Counted from the stretch's first letter, positions 18,714 through 28,260 are shown. The stretch is DNA of 64,000 nucleotides from Bosea sp. 29B (GCF_902506165.1 NZ_LR733817.1:4491624-4555623); one strand, 5' to 3'. Made by a program: numbers and translations. The notes: a model not told the origin generated them from the sequence alone.

Positions 18714-21700
18714 TCAGGCGGCTTCCTTCGCCGCTGCCGTCGACACTTCCCTGAGCTGTTGCTCCGCCGCGGCCTTGACCCGTTCCACGGCGGCGTCCTT
18801 GACCGGGCCATAGCCGCGAATGTCCATGGGCAGGGCGGCGATCAGCGCCAGCGCGTCCGGCCCGCGCGAGAGCAGCTGCGCCAGCAATTCGTCGAGCAAC
18901 CCTTCGTACCAGCCGATCAGCGCGCGCTCCATCTTGCGCTCCGCCGTGTAGCCGAATGGGTCGAAGGCGGTGCCGCGCAGGCCCTTGAGGCGTGCCAGAA
19001 ACCGCAGCGGCGTCTGGATCCACTGGCCGAAGCGACGCTTCAGCGGTCGCCCGCGCGCATCCTTTTCGCCGCCGAGGAAGGGCGGGGCGAAATGATAGTT
19101 CACGCTGAAGTCGCCCTCGAAACGTTGCTTCAGCTCGTCGAGGAAGCCGGTCTGCATGTGCAGGCGGGCCACCTCGTATTCGTCCTTGTAGGACATCAGC
19201 TTGAACAGCGAGCGGGCTACGGTCAGCGTGAGCGCTTCGCTGCCGAGCGGCCGCTCGGCGGCACGGACCTTGTCGACTCCAGCCCGGTAGCGCCGAGCCC
19301 AGGCCTCGTTCTGGTAGTCGGCGAGGAAGCGCTCGCGGCGGGCGATCACCTCGTCGAGGCTTTCCGTCTCGAAGGCGGGAGCAGCTGGCGCAAAGGCGGC
19401 CGGGTCCGCGGCTGCAAGACGCCCGGCGGCAAAGGCCTGCTGGTTGCGTTCGACCGCGACGCCGTTGAGGTCGATGGCGCGCTGCAGGGCGTCGAGCCCG
19501 ACCGGGATCAGGCCTTGCTGCCAGGCATGGCCGAGCATGATGATGTTGGCGAAGACGGCATCGCCGAACAGTGTCTCGGCCAGCGCATTGGCATCGATGG
19601 CGCGGACGTTCCCGGCGCCCATCACCGTCTCGATCGCCTTCAGCCGGCGGCGCGTCGCAAGGTCGGCGTCGCGCTGGCGCACGATGTCGCCGGTCGGCAT
19701 CTCCGCCAGATTGATGACTGCGCGCATGCCGGCGCGATAGGTCGCCGAGGCCTTGGGCGAGGACGACACGACGATATCGCAGCCGATCAGCGCGTCGGCC
19801 GCGCCGGTGTCGATGCGGACCTGATTGATCGCTTCGGGCGTTGCGGCGATCCGCATGAAGGAGAGCACCGGCCCGAATTTCTGGGCGAAGCCGGTGAAGT
19901 CGAGGACCGAGCTGCCCTTGCCCTCGAGATGGGCCGCCATGGCGATCAGCGCGCCGACCGTGACGACGCCGGTGCCGCCGACGCCGGTGACGAGCAGATC
20001 ATAGGGCCTATCGAGCGCTGGGACGGTCGGCTGCGAGAGCAATTCGGCGCGTCCGGCGAAGTCGTCCGCGCTGGCTTGCCGCTTCCGGCGGGAGGCGCCC
20101 TCGACGGTGACGAAGCTCGGGCAGAAGCCGTCGAGGCAGGAAAAATCCTTGTTGCAGTTGGAGAGGTTGATCTGCCGCTTGCGGCCGAACGGCGTCTCCT
20201 TCGGCTCGACGCTGAGGCAGTTCGAGGCAACCGAGCAATCGCCGCAGCCCTCGCAGACGAGGTCGTTGATGACGGCAAAGCGCTGCGGGTCCTCCATCGT
20301 GCCGCGCTTGCGGCGGCGGCGCTTCTCGGTGGCGCAGGCCTGCTCGTAGATCAGCACCGAGACCCCCTTGATCTCACGCAATTCGCGCTGGACCGCATCG
20401 AGCTCGCGGCGGTGATGGATGGTCACGCCATTCGGCAGGCTGGCGGGTGCGAATTTCTCGGGCTGGTCCGAGACCAGCGCGATGCGCAGGACGCCTTCGG
20501 CCCGCACCTCCTGGGCGATCGCGTGGACGCTGATCGGCCCGTCCACCGGCTGGCCGCCGGTCATGGCAACGGCGTCGTTGAACAGGATCTTGTAGGTGAT
20601 GTTCGCCTTGGCGGCGATCGCCTGGCGGATCGCCATCGAGCCGGAATGGTAATAAGTGCCTTCGCCGAGGTTCTGGAAGATGTGGCCCTTGCCGGTGAAC
20701 AGCGAGGACGCCGCCCAGTTCACGCCTTCGCCGCCCATCTGGATCAGCGAGCTGGTCTCGCGGTCCATCCAGCTCGCCATGAAATGGCAGCCGATGCCAG
20801 CCAGCGCCTTCGAGCCCTCCGGCACCTTGGTCGAAGAGTTGTGCGGGCAGCCGGAGCAGAAATAGGGCGTCCGCGTCGCGCCCGGCACCTGGATCAGCCG
20901 GCTGGCCTCCGGCGCGAGCGCCGCGGCCCGCTCGCTGAGGCGAAGGTCCGGAAACAGCGCGTCGAGCCGTTTCGCCACGATCGGCGCGAGCAGGCGCGGC
21001 GAGAGCTCGCCGATCCAGGAGATCAGGCGATTGCCGTCCTCGTCGCACTTGCCGACCATGGAGTGCGGCTTATGGCCGGGATAGTCGTAGAAATACTCCT
21101 TGAGCTGGCTCTCGATGATGCCGCGCTTTTCCTCGACGACTAGAATTTCCGCCTTGCCGCGCACGAACTCCAGCGCCGCCCGCCGCGCCAGCGGCCAGAC
21201 CATGCCGACCTTGTAGATGTCGATGCCATGGCTGCGGCAGGCCTCCTCATCCAGGCCAAGCAGGCGCAGCGCCTCCATCAGGTCGAGATGCGCCTTGCCG
21301 GTGGTGACGATGCCGAAGGAGGCATCGGGAATGTCGTAGATGCGCCGGTCGATCGGGTTCGCCTCGGCGAAGGCGAAGACGGCCATCTTCTTGGCCTCCA
21401 TCCGCTCCTCGATCTGCGGACCCGGGAGGTCCGGCCAGCGATAGTGCAGCCCGCTGGCCGGCGGCGTATAGTCGGGGGTGTTGAACCGGCGCGGCGCCGG
21501 CAATTCGACAGACTGGCCGCTCTCGACCGTCTCCGAGATCGCCTTGAAGCCGACCCACATGCCGGAAAAGCGCGACAGCGCGTAGCCGTACTCGCCGAAG
21601 GCGAGGTATTCGGCGATCGAGGCCGGGTTCAGCGTCGGCATGAACCAGGCCATGAAGGCGACGTCCGATTGGTGCGGCATCGACGACGACACGCAGCCAT

Positions 21701-22163
21701 GGTCGTCGCCGGCGACGACCAGCACCCCGCCATGCGGCGAGGAGCCATAGGCGTTGCCGTGCTTCAACGCATCGCCGGCGCGGTCGACGCCCGGGCCCTT
21801 GCCGTACCAGAGGCCGAAGACGCCCTGCACTGTCCGGTCCGGATTGGTCTCGACCTGCTGCGAGCCGAGCACGGCGGTGGCGGCGAGGTCCTCGTTGACG
21901 GCCGGCAGGAACTCGATGCCGAGCTGCTTCAGGAGATCCCCGGAGCGCCAGAGCTCGAGGTCGACGCCGCCGAGCGGGGAGCCGCGGTAACCGGAGATGA
22001 AGCCGGCCGTGGAGAGGCCTGCCGCGCGATCGCGCCGGGCTTGGTCGAGCGCGATCCGCACCAGCGCCTGGGTGCCGGTCAGGAAGACGCGGCCGGTGCT
22101 GCGCGAATAGCGGTCGCTCAGCGCATAGTCGGCGAGCGGGCCGGTTGGCGAGATAGCGTTCAT
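18714..22163 (-). CDS. Indolepyruvate ferredoxin oxidoreductase, fused alpha/beta/gamma form
   Basis: A 1149-residue single-chain 2-oxoacid oxidoreductase. The order is: pyrimidine-binding TPP domain (GFISGYRGSPLGGVD), a TPP-binding domain (GIGCHFMASWMDRE, GEGVNWA, YKILFNDAVAMTGGQP), a Cys-rich segment (CEGCGDCS, then several more Cys at about residues 640-690) for an Fe-S cluster, and a gamma domain (DLLVTGVGGTGVVTVGAL). The family oxidatively decarboxylates aryl pyruvates or branched oxoacids to acyl-CoA, passing electrons to ferredoxin. GGGAGG lies 8 bases before the ATG at 22163. Divergent from an Lrp-type regulator, which probably controls it. Confidence 0.9.
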   Translation of the reverse strand: MNAISPTGPLADYALSDRYSRSTGRVFLTGTQALVRIALDQARRDRAAGLSTAGFISGYRGSPLGGVDLELWRSGDLLKQLGIEFLPAVNEDLAATAVLGSQQVETNPDRTVQGVFGLWYGKGPGVDRAGDALKHGNAYGSSPHGGVLVVAGDDHGCVSSSMPHQSDVAFMAWFMPTLNPASIAEYLAFGEYGYALSRFSGMWVGFKAISETVESGQSVELPAPRRFNTPDYTPPASGLHYRWPDLPGPQIEERMEAKKMAVFAFAEANPIDRRIYDIPDASFGIVTTGKAHLDLMEALRLLGLDEEACRSHGIDIYKVGMVWPLARRAALEFVRGKAEILVVEEKRGIIESQLKEYFYDYPGHKPHSMVGKCDEDGNRLISWIGELSPRLLAPIVAKRLDALFPDLRLSERAAALAPEASRLIQVPGATRTPYFCSGCPHNSSTKVPEGSKALAGIGCHFMASWMDRETSSLIQMGGEGVNWAASSLFTGKGHIFQNLGEGTYYHSGSMAIRQAIAAKANITYKILFNDAVAMTGGQPVDGPISVHAIAQEVRAEGVLRIALVSDQPEKFAPASLPNGVTIHHRRELDAVQRELREIKGVSVLIYEQACATEKRRRRKRGTMEDPQRFAVINDLVCEGCGDCSVASNCLSVEPKETPFGRKRQINLSNCNKDFSCLDGFCPSFVTVEGASRRKRQASADDFAGRAELLSQPTVPALDRPYDLLVTGVGGTGVVTVGALIAMAAHLEGKGSSVLDFTGFAQKFGPVLSFMRIAATPEAINQVRIDTGAADALIGCDIVVSSSPKASATYRAGMRAVINLAEMPTGDIVRQRDADLATRRRLKAIETVMGAGNVRAIDANALAETLFGDAVFANIIMLGHAWQQGLIPVGLDALQRAIDLNGVAVERNQQAFAAGRLAAADPAAFAPAAPAFETESLDEVIARRERFLADYQNEAWARRYRAGVDKVRAAERPLGSEALTLTVARSLFKLMSYKDEYEVARLHMQTGFLDELKQRFEGDFSVNYHFAPPFLGGEKDARGRPLKRRFGQWIQTPLRFLARLKGLRGTAFDPFGYTAERKMERALIGWYEGLLDELLAQLLSRGPDALALIAALPMDIRGYGPVKDAAVERVKAAAEQQLREVSTAAAKEAA

Positions 22164-22309
22164 GGCATGGGCCTCCCGGCAATGTCTTGCGGGAAGTTTA
22201 CGCCTCACCCTCTGGAAAGGTTTGTCTCGTTTACCGGTTAGTGTTGCCGTTTCGGTTGGTTCGACCAATAATCATTCAAAGAGTGGATAATCCTTCCGGG
22301 GGCGAGGCG

Positions 22310-22768
22310 ATGCAGCTTACCGAGCAGGACCGCAAGCTGGTCACCCTTCTGCAGGGCGATGCCCGCATCTCGAACCAGGATCTGGCCGAGCGCGCCGGCA
22401 TGTCCGCTTCCGCCTGCTGGCGGCGGGTGCGGGCGCTGGAGGAGGCCGGCGTGATCGCGAGCTATCGCGCCATCGTCGATCCGGCCAAAGCCGGGCTCGC
22501 CTTCAGCGCGATCGTTCATGTCGGGCTGGTGCGGCACGAGGCCGACCACGTCGCGACCTTCATTTCACGCGTGGCCGAGCGGCCGGAAGTGCTGGAGTGC
22601 TTCGCGACCACCGGAGAGGCGGACTATCACCTGCACATCGTCTGCCGCGACAAGGACGCTTACAACGAATTCCTGGATCACTTCCTGTTCAGGCTGCCGG
22701 GCATCGCGCATGTCCGCACCAACCTCGTCCTGAAGGAGATCAAGGTGCACGGCGCGGTGCCGGTGTGA
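22310..22768 (+). CDS. Lrp/AsnC-family regulator
   Basis: A 152-residue protein with an N-terminal helix-turn-helix (LTEQDRKLVTLLQGDARISNQDLAERAGMSASACWRRVRALEEAGVI) and a RAM effector domain (FSAIVHVGLVRHEADHVATF, CFATTGEADYHLHIVCRDKDAY). The family senses amino acids. Divergent from the indolepyruvate oxidoreductase with a 146-base spacer, so an amino acid or its oxoacid as inducer is a reasonable inference. GGGGGCGAGG precedes the ATG. Confidence 0.92.
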   Translation: MQLTEQDRKLVTLLQGDARISNQDLAERAGMSASACWRRVRALEEAGVIASYRAIVDPAKAGLAFSAIVHVGLVRHEADHVATFISRVAERPEVLECFATTGEADYHLHIVCRDKDAYNEFLDHFLFRLPGIAHVRTNLVLKEIKVHGAVPV

Positions 22769-22789
22769 AGATCGACCGCAGCTCGGTTC

Positions 22790-23524
22790 TCAGGCGGGGG
22801 CAGCGGCGCTGAGCTGGAGGTCGCGCGCCTTCTGTGCGACGGCGCGGTTCTCGATCGATAGCCGCTGCTCGAGCTTGCGCAGCAGCCAGCTCAAAGACGT
22901 CGTGATGCAGAAATAGATCGCGCCGGCGGTGAGGAACACTTCATAGGGCGCGAAGGTGTTCGACACCTCCAGCCGGGCCGCGCCGGTGAGGTCGAGCAGG
23001 GTGATCGTGCTCGCCAGCGACGTCGCCTTGACCGTCAGGATGATCTCGTTCTCGTAGGCGGGCAAAGCGAGGCGGACCGCAAGCGGGATCGTGATCTTGC
23101 ACTGCGTCTGGAACCAGGACAGGCCGAGCGCCCGCGCCGCTTCGTTCAGCCCCTTCGGGACGAGTCTGAGCGCGCCCGCGATGATCTCGGCGGTATAGGC
23201 GGCCGAGTTCAGCCCGAGCGCAATGATCACGCACCAGAACGGGTCGCGGAAGATCGGCCAGAGCGCCGAGGTCCGGACGAAGTCGAACTGCCCGAGCCCG
23301 TAGTAGACCAGAAAGACCTGCAGCAGCGACGGGATGCCGCGAATGACGAAGATGTAGGTGCTCGCTGGTCCGTGCAGCCAGGCCGAGCGCGCATTGCGCG
23401 CATAGGCCAGCGGTATCGCGACCAGCATGCCGAAGATCAGGATGAGGATCGCGAGCTTGCCCGTCAGCCCGACGCCCTTGAGCAGGTTCGGGAAGGCCTC
23501 GGCCATGATTTGGACGTCAAGCAT
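22790..23524 (-). CDS. Polar amino acid ABC transporter permease (HisM/GlnP type), second permease
   Basis: A 244-residue membrane protein with five or six helices. FVIRGIPSLLQVFLVYYGL and LGLNSAAYTAEIIAGALRLVPKGLNEAARALGLSW are the standard HisMQ motifs; the latter is the EAA loop contacting the ATPase. It is the last gene of a minus-strand operon, starting 8 bases after the first permease ends. A downstream ATPase gene is absent, since the next gene is the convergent Lrp regulator. Confidence 0.9.
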   Translation of the reverse strand: MLDVQIMAEAFPNLLKGVGLTGKLAILILIFGMLVAIPLAYARNARSAWLHGPASTYIFVIRGIPSLLQVFLVYYGLGQFDFVRTSALWPIFRDPFWCVIIALGLNSAAYTAEIIAGALRLVPKGLNEAARALGLSWFQTQCKITIPLAVRLALPAYENEIILTVKATSLASTITLLDLTGAARLEVSNTFAPYEVFLTAGAIYFCITTSLSWLLRKLEQRLSIENRAVAQKARDLQLSAAAPA

Positions 23525-23532
23525 GGGATCGC

Positions 23533-24207
23533 TCAGGCAAAGCCGCGATTGGAACGGAGGCGGGCGCGGTGCAGGCCCCAGGATGCCGTGCTGGTGATGG
23601 CGAGATAGAGCAGCGCGGCGACGGCGTAGACGAAGAACGGCTCGCGCGTCGCGCCCGAGACTACGGCGGAGGCCCTGAGCAGTTCTTCCAGCCCGATCAC
23701 GGAGATGAGCGAGGTCTGCTTGATCAGGATGATCGAAAGATTGCCGAAGCCCGGCAGCGCGATCCGCCAGGCCTGCGGCAGCACCACCCGGAAGAAGGCG
23801 ACGCTCCTCGGCAGGCCGAGCGCATGCGCCGCCTCCGATTGTCCGCGTGGTACCTGCCTGATCGCGCTGCGGAAGATGTCGCTGGCATAGGCCGCGAAGA
23901 TGAAGGCGAGCGCCGCCACGCCGGCGGCGAAGCCGTTGATGTCGACATACTGCCCGGTCAACCGGGTGAGGGCGACTGTACCACCGAAATAGATCAGGTA
24001 GATGACGATGAGGTCGGGCACACCCCTGACGATCGCGGTGTAGGCCTCCGCGGCATAGCGGAACGGCTTGCTGCCATAGGTCTTGAGCGCTCCGAGCGAC
24101 AGGCCGAACGCGGTTCCGAACACCAGCGCCACGGCGGCCACGGACAGCGTCACCCCCGCCCCGTAAAGCAGTTGCAGGCCATAGCCGGAGAGCCAGACCA
24201 GGGTCAT
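23533..24207 (-). CDS. Polar amino acid ABC transporter permease (HisQ type), first permease
   Basis: A 224-residue permease with AIVRGVPDLIVIYLIYFGG and the EAA loop IRQVPRGQSEAAHALGLPRSVAFFRVVLPQAWRIALPG. Paired permeases of this type form the heterodimeric membrane channel for histidine, glutamine, arginine or related amino acids. The ATG at 24207 overlaps the TGA of the upstream dehydratase-like gene (ATGA), so translation is coupled. The substrate is not predictable. Confidence 0.9.
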   Translation of the reverse strand: MTLVWLSGYGLQLLYGAGVTLSVAAVALVFGTAFGLSLGALKTYGSKPFRYAAEAYTAIVRGVPDLIVIYLIYFGGTVALTRLTGQYVDINGFAAGVAALAFIFAAYASDIFRSAIRQVPRGQSEAAHALGLPRSVAFFRVVLPQAWRIALPGFGNLSIILIKQTSLISVIGLEELLRASAVVSGATREPFFVYAVAALLYLAITSTASWGLHRARLRSNRGFA

Positions 24208-24833
24208 GGCAGCGCGTCTCCCATATCTCCGGCGGCGCGGCTCGCGACTTTCTGGCGGATCAGGTCGCGGACGGGCCCGTCCCGCCAGGCTTGGAGCTTG
24301 CCGCCGGAGGTCCGCTCGTCGGCATAGACGATCCAGACATCGTCGGGCGAACCCAGGATCTCATCGACGCGGACGCGATCGGGGTATTGCTCGGCATATT
24401 CGAGATAGACCAGCGCCGAGTCGTATTTCCCGGCGAGCAGGTTCTGGAAGATGATCGGCAGCGAGGGGTCAGAGACGCGCGTCTCCCAGCGGCTGATGTC
24501 GATATAGCTCTCGGTCGCCGGCGCCAGCAGGCCGATCGATTTCGGTTGCGCGACCTCCGAGCGCGTCAGCACCGCCAGCTCCTTGCTGCGGGAGATGAAG
24601 CTGTCGACGGCGAACACCTTGTGGAAATGCGTGCCGAGCGTCGGCGGCGTATCCGGGTGGACCGCGCATTGGACGACGAAATCATAGTCGCCGCGCATCA
24701 GCCCGGTCGTGGCGATGGCGAAGTCGGGGACCAGCACGATCTCGCTGTCGGGGATCTCGTGGAACTTGATGTATTCCCTGGTCACGAGCTCATGGTTGGT
24801 GCCACTCGGGCCAAGTGTCGCAAAGGTGATCAT
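24204..24833 (-). CDS. Prephenate dehydratase-like / periplasmic-binding-fold protein of unknown function
   Basis: A 209-residue cytoplasmic protein with no signal peptide. The start TFATLGPSGTNHE resembles the FLGPEGTFSE opening of prephenate dehydratase, and IGLLAPATESYIDISRW plus a PIIFQNLLAGKYDSALVYLEYA segment fit a two-lobed binding fold. No C-terminal ACT domain is present, and the T-R-F catalytic motif of true dehydratases was not found, so chorismate-pathway activity is doubtful. It is embedded in an amino-acid ABC operon between the binding protein and the permeases. It could be an auxiliary ligand sensor or an enzyme acting on the transported compound. Confidence 0.55.
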   Translation of the reverse strand: MITFATLGPSGTNHELVTREYIKFHEIPDSEIVLVPDFAIATTGLMRGDYDFVVQCAVHPDTPPTLGTHFHKVFAVDSFISRSKELAVLTRSEVAQPKSIGLLAPATESYIDISRWETRVSDPSLPIIFQNLLAGKYDSALVYLEYAEQYPDRVRVDEILGSPDDVWIVYADERTSGGKLQAWRDGPVRDLIRQKVASRAAGDMGDALP

Positions 24834-24897
24834 GGAGGCGGCCTCGTTCTTCCCGGCCGAAGGCAGGCCGAACCCGCCTTCGGCGTAGTTCGTCGTT

Positions 24898-25668
24898 TCA
24901 CATCAGCTTGAAGTCGAAATACTTCCTGGTGATGCTGTCATAGGTGCCGTTGGCGATCAGCGTATCGATCGCAGCGTTGACCTCCTCGAGCAGCTTGGCG
25001 TCGTCCTTGCGCAGGGCGATGGCGTTGCCTTCACCGAGCAGGCCGCCGGTGTATTCGGGGCCGACGAGGGCAAAGCCCGACGCTTCCGGCCGCTTCAGGA
25101 AGCCGAGCATCGAGGTCACCTTGTTGGCGAGCAGCAGGTCGACGCGACCGGCGATGAGGTCGAGCTCGACATCGGTGGTCTTGTCGTAGCGCACGATCTC
25201 CGATTTCGGATAGGTCGCGGTCAGATAGGCGTCCTGGATGCTGCCGCGCTGGACGCCGATCCGCTTGCCCTTGAGCGCGTCCGGGCTGGTGTCGGCGGGC
25301 GCGTCCTTCTTCGCGACGAACTGGCTGGCCGTGTTCTTGTATTTCTTGGTGAAGGCGACCTGCTGCTTGCGCTTCTCGGTGACGCCCATGCTGGCGACGA
25401 TCAGGTCGTATTTCCTGGCGTTGAGGCCGGGGATGATGCCGTCCCATTCCTGCGCCATGATCGTGCACTTGGCCTTCATCACCTCGCACAGAGCGTTGGC
25501 GATATCGACGTCCCAGCCGGTCAGCTTGCCGCCGGCGTCGACGAAGCTCCACGGCGCATAGGTTCCCTCGGTGGCGATCCGCAGGTCTTTTGCTTGCGAT
25601 GCTCCCGCGAAGACGCTCGACAGGGCCGCGCAGAGAAGAATAGTCCTGAATTTTCGATTGTTGATCAT
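24898..25668 (-). CDS. Amino acid ABC transporter substrate-binding protein (SBP_bac_3)
   Basis: A 256-residue exported protein: signal peptide (FRTILLCAALSSVFAGASQA), then LRIATEGTYAPWSFVDAGGKLTGWDVDIANALCEVMKAKC, the lysine/arginine/ornithine/histidine-binding consensus. MAQEWDGIIPGLNARKYDLIVASM and TEKRKQQVAFTKKY follow. GAGGGG precedes the ATG at 25668. First gene of the four-gene minus-strand operon (binding protein, dehydratase-like protein, two permeases). It is divergent from the XRE-cupin regulator, with a 19-bp palindrome between them. Confidence 0.92.
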   Translation of the reverse strand: MINNRKFRTILLCAALSSVFAGASQAKDLRIATEGTYAPWSFVDAGGKLTGWDVDIANALCEVMKAKCTIMAQEWDGIIPGLNARKYDLIVASMGVTEKRKQQVAFTKKYKNTASQFVAKKDAPADTSPDALKGKRIGVQRGSIQDAYLTATYPKSEIVRYDKTTDVELDLIAGRVDLLLANKVTSMLGFLKRPEASGFALVGPEYTGGLLGEGNAIALRKDDAKLLEEVNAAIDTLIANGTYDSITRKYFDFKLM

Positions 25669-25747
25669 GGTCCCCTCGCATTGTTTATTGTCGGTCGCTG
25701 CAAGGATTGTTCTGTCGCGCCAGTGGCTTGTCAACGCGCTGGCAAAT

Positions 25748-25766
25748 ATTTTCATCTCATGAAAAT
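25748..25766. promoter_or_regulatory. Candidate operator of the XRE-cupin regulator
   Basis: A perfect interrupted palindrome, ATTTTCATCTCATGAAAAT, in the 183-base divergent region between the amino acid ABC operon and the XRE-cupin gene. Position, symmetry and AT-richness in a GC-rich region fit an operator controlling both directions. Not tested against any known motif. Confidence 0.55.
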
Positions 25767-25851
25767 GTACTGACCGGGCAGGCACGGACAGTCCGGCGGA
25801 GTTGCGCTGTGCAGGCTCGAAACCGATGCGCGAAGGCTGGGAGGGGCTGCT

Positions 25852-26568
25852 GTGGTCGATCGCAAGCGCGACGGCAAACCGCCGGACGGAAAGCGCGTCA
25901 GACGTGGCGCGCTCTCGATGATGACGCGGCCGGGCCGGACGACCACGGACGAGGGCTCCTCCGCCAACAAAGCTGCTGAGCTCGATGGAGGGCAAGGCGG
26001 CCAGGCTCTCGCCGCGGCTGTCGGCCAGGAGATCAGGAGCCTGCGGCTGAGCCTGAGCATGGCCGCCAACCGGCTCGCCGAGGCGGCGAAATTGTCGAAC
26101 GGCATGCTCTCCAAGATCGAGCGCGGCTCGGCCACACCGTCCTTCACGACACTCGTCTCGATCGCGGCTGCGCTCAAGGTGCCGGTCGCGCGGCTGTTCG
26201 CATCCTACAACCAGCAGGCCGACTATTCGCTCGTGCGGGCGGGGCAGGGCATCGCCGTGCAGCGTCGCGGCCAGCGTGCCGGGCTGAGCTATGAACTCCT
26301 CGGTCACCTGCTCTCGGGCGAAAAATACATCGAGCCCTATCTGGTCACCCTGAGCAGCGAGGCGGCGGACCATCCCGGCTTCCAGCACACTGGGATCGAG
26401 TTCATGCACATGCTCGAAGGCGCGATGGTCTACCGCTACGCCGACGCGGCGATGGAGCTGCGGCCCGGGGACACGCTCGTCTTCGACGCCAATTTCGTCC
26501 ATGGCCACGAGCGACTGCTGACGCCGACCGTCCGCTTCCTGTCGGTCGTGTTCAACCTGCGCACATAG
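25852..26568 (+). CDS. XRE-family regulator with C-terminal cupin domain
   Basis: A 238-residue regulator. After a charged N-terminal tail, IRSLRLSLSMAANRLAEAAKLSNGMLSKIERGSATPSFTTLVSIAAAL forms the XRE helix-turn-helix (about residues 60-110). The cupin sensor has EPYLVTLSSEAADHPGFQHTGIEFMHMLEGAMVYRYAD and LRPGDTLVFDANFVHGHE. Such SutR/PuuR-like regulators control amino acid or polyamine genes. The GTG start at 25852 is favoured because GGGAGGGG lies five bases upstream; an internal ATG at 25918 has no such site. Divergent from the amino acid ABC operon, its likely target. Confidence 0.85.
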   Translation: MVDRKRDGKPPDGKRVRRGALSMMTRPGRTTTDEGSSANKAAELDGGQGGQALAAAVGQEIRSLRLSLSMAANRLAEAAKLSNGMLSKIERGSATPSFTTLVSIAAALKVPVARLFASYNQQADYSLVRAGQGIAVQRRGQRAGLSYELLGHLLSGEKYIEPYLVTLSSEAADHPGFQHTGIEFMHMLEGAMVYRYADAAMELRPGDTLVFDANFVHGHERLLTPTVRFLSVVFNLRT

Positions 26569-26607
26569 ATCATCATCGCGTATCCGGTCGGATGCGATGA
26601 TGATCTA
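26566..26607 (+). terminator. Strong hairpin overlapping the stop codon of the XRE-cupin gene
   Basis: Starting in the TAG stop codon, TAGATCATCATCGC (26566-26579) pairs with GCGATGATGATCTA (26594-26607). An inner ATCCG/CGGAT pair extends the stem. It is followed by TCTCATTGTG, which is only weakly T-rich. It could end plus-strand transcription or protect the mRNA end. Confidence 0.5.
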
Positions 26608-26697
26608 TCTCATTGTGATCGCATCGGATCAGGCTTGCGCCTGCCCCGGGAAGGCCCAGGGCAGAACAGGCCGGATCGCCCCGACTGCCCGCGGGGC

Positions 26698-27240
26698 CTA
26701 GAATGGGATGTCGTCGTCGAGATGGCTCGACGAGCGCGAACCGCCGCTGCTGCCACCGCCGCTCGCCATCGCCGGTTGGCGCGAGCCGCCGCCGACGGGG
26801 CTCGACCGGCCGAAGGAGCTACCGCCAGACGAACCCTCGTCGCCATAGCCGCCGCCGCTGCTGCCGCCGAACTCGTCGCCGCCCTGGCCGCGGCTGTCGA
26901 GGATGGTGAGCTCGCCGCGGAAGCGCTGCAGCACGATCTCGGTCGTGTACTTCTCGACGCCCTGCTGGTCCTGCCATTTGCGGGTCTGCAGCTGGCCCTC
27001 GATGTAAATCTTCGAGCCCTTCTTCAGATACTGCTCGGCGACCTTGGCGAGGTTCTCGTTGAAGATCACCACCGAATGCCACTCGGTGCGCTCCTTGCGC
27101 TCGCCCGACTGCTTGTCGCGCCAGGTTTCCGAGGTGGCGATCCGCAGATTGACCACCGGCTCGCCGCTGCCGAGGCGCCGCACCTCGGGGTCGCGCCCGA
27201 GATTGCCGACCAGAATGACCTTGTTGACGCTACCAGCCAT
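26698..27240 (-). CDS. ssb: Single-stranded DNA-binding protein
   Basis: A 180-residue SSB. The OB fold is residues 1-110 ([74 protein letters not shown]). A long Gly/Ser-rich linker follows, and the acidic tip LDDDIPF recruits repair and replication proteins. Length and tail are typical of alphaproteobacteria. It acts as a homotetramer on ssDNA. Monocistronic here. Confidence 0.97.
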   Translation of the reverse strand: MAGSVNKVILVGNLGRDPEVRRLGSGEPVVNLRIATSETWRDKQSGERKERTEWHSVVIFNENLAKVAEQYLKKGSKIYIEGQLQTRKWQDQQGVEKYTTEIVLQRFRGELTILDSRGQGGDEFGGSSGGGYGDEGSSGGSSFGRSSPVGGGSRQPAMASGGGSSGGSRSSSHLDDDIPF

Positions 27241-27462
27241 GACAGGCTCCGTTTCCTGCGCACTTCACCACGAACCGGCCGATCGACCGGAGCCGGACCC
27301 TAGCCGGCCACGCGGGCACTATCAACGATGTTCCTGTTTTGTTCAAGACCCTTTGCACGGCTTGTCCCCGATAAAATTCGGGACTGCGGCAAAGCCCAGG
27401 GCGCTTCGCCTGGTACTGGCGCGGCAGGCTTCATCGTGACGGGCAGCCGCCTCCGTGCAGCC

Positions 27463-28236
27463 TCAATAACCGAACTGCTCGCGCAGGATGCGCTCGTCCA
27501 GGCTGTGGCCGGGATCGTGCATCATGACGAGATCGAGCGAGCGGTCGATCGCGATCTGCACCGAGATGACATTGTCGATCTGGGTGTGGTCGGCGACGGC
27601 ACTGACCGGCCGCTTCTCGGCCTCCAGCACGGCGATCGTCACCCTGGCATGGTCGGGCAGCAACGCGCCGCGCCAGCGCCGCGGCCGGAAGGGCGAGAGT
27701 GGGGTCAGCGCCAGGAGTGGCGCGTCGAGCGGCAGGATCGGGCCATTCGCCGATAGGTTGTAGGCGGTCGAGCCGGCTGGGGTCGCAAGCAGCACGCCGT
27801 CGGCGACGAGCTCGGAGAGGCGCACCTGCCCGTCGACCGACAGGCGCAGCTTGGCCGCCTGGTAGGAGCGGCGGAACAGCGAGACCTCGTTGATCGCGCG
27901 CGCCTCGACGCGCTTGCCGTTGCAGTCGACCGCCGTCATCGCCAGCGGATGGACGACGCTGCGCTGCGCCGCCTCGAGCCGCTGGCGCAGGCCGCGCTCG
28001 CGGAACTCATTCATCAGGAAGCCGACCGAGCCGCGGTTCATGCCGTAGATCGGCTTGGCCGTGCCCATGAAGCGATGCAGCGTCTGCAGCATCAGGCCGT
28101 CACCGCCGAGCGCGACGATCACCTCGGCCTCGGCCGGATCCGCATCGCCATAGCGCTCGACCAGCTTGGCCCGTGCGGCCTCGGCCTCGGGCGTCTCGCT
28201 GGCGACGAAGGAGATGGCGGTGAAACGCTCGGTCAT
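27463..28236 (-). CDS. nadK: NAD kinase
   Basis: A 257-residue ATP-NAD kinase that makes NADP. The GGDG motif is in [18 protein letters not shown] (about residues 40-57). [12 protein letters not shown] and the NE/D segment [10 protein letters not shown] follow, with [34 protein letters not shown]. The complete family length is present. The start ATG at 28236 lies next to a dispersed palindromic repeat. Confidence 0.95.
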   Translation of the reverse strand: MTERFTAISFVASETPEAEAARAKLVERYGDADPAEAEVIVALGGDGLMLQTLHRFMGTAKPIYGMNRGSVGFLMNEFRERGLRQRLEAAQRSVVHPLAMTAVDCNGKRVEARAINEVSLFRRSYQAAKLRLSVDGQVRLSELVADGVLLATPAGSTAYNLSANGPILPLDAPLLALTPLSPFRPRRWRGALLPDHARVTIAVLEAEKRPVSAVADHTQIDNVISVQIAIDRSLDLVMMHDPGHSLDERILREQFGY

Positions 28237-28260
28237 CGCTGGTATCCGGCAGGCATGGCT

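Noticed and set aside
18618..21143. 841-codon plus-strand ORF.
   Set aside because: Antisense to the fused indolepyruvate oxidoreductase, whose TPP and Fe-S motifs are intact.
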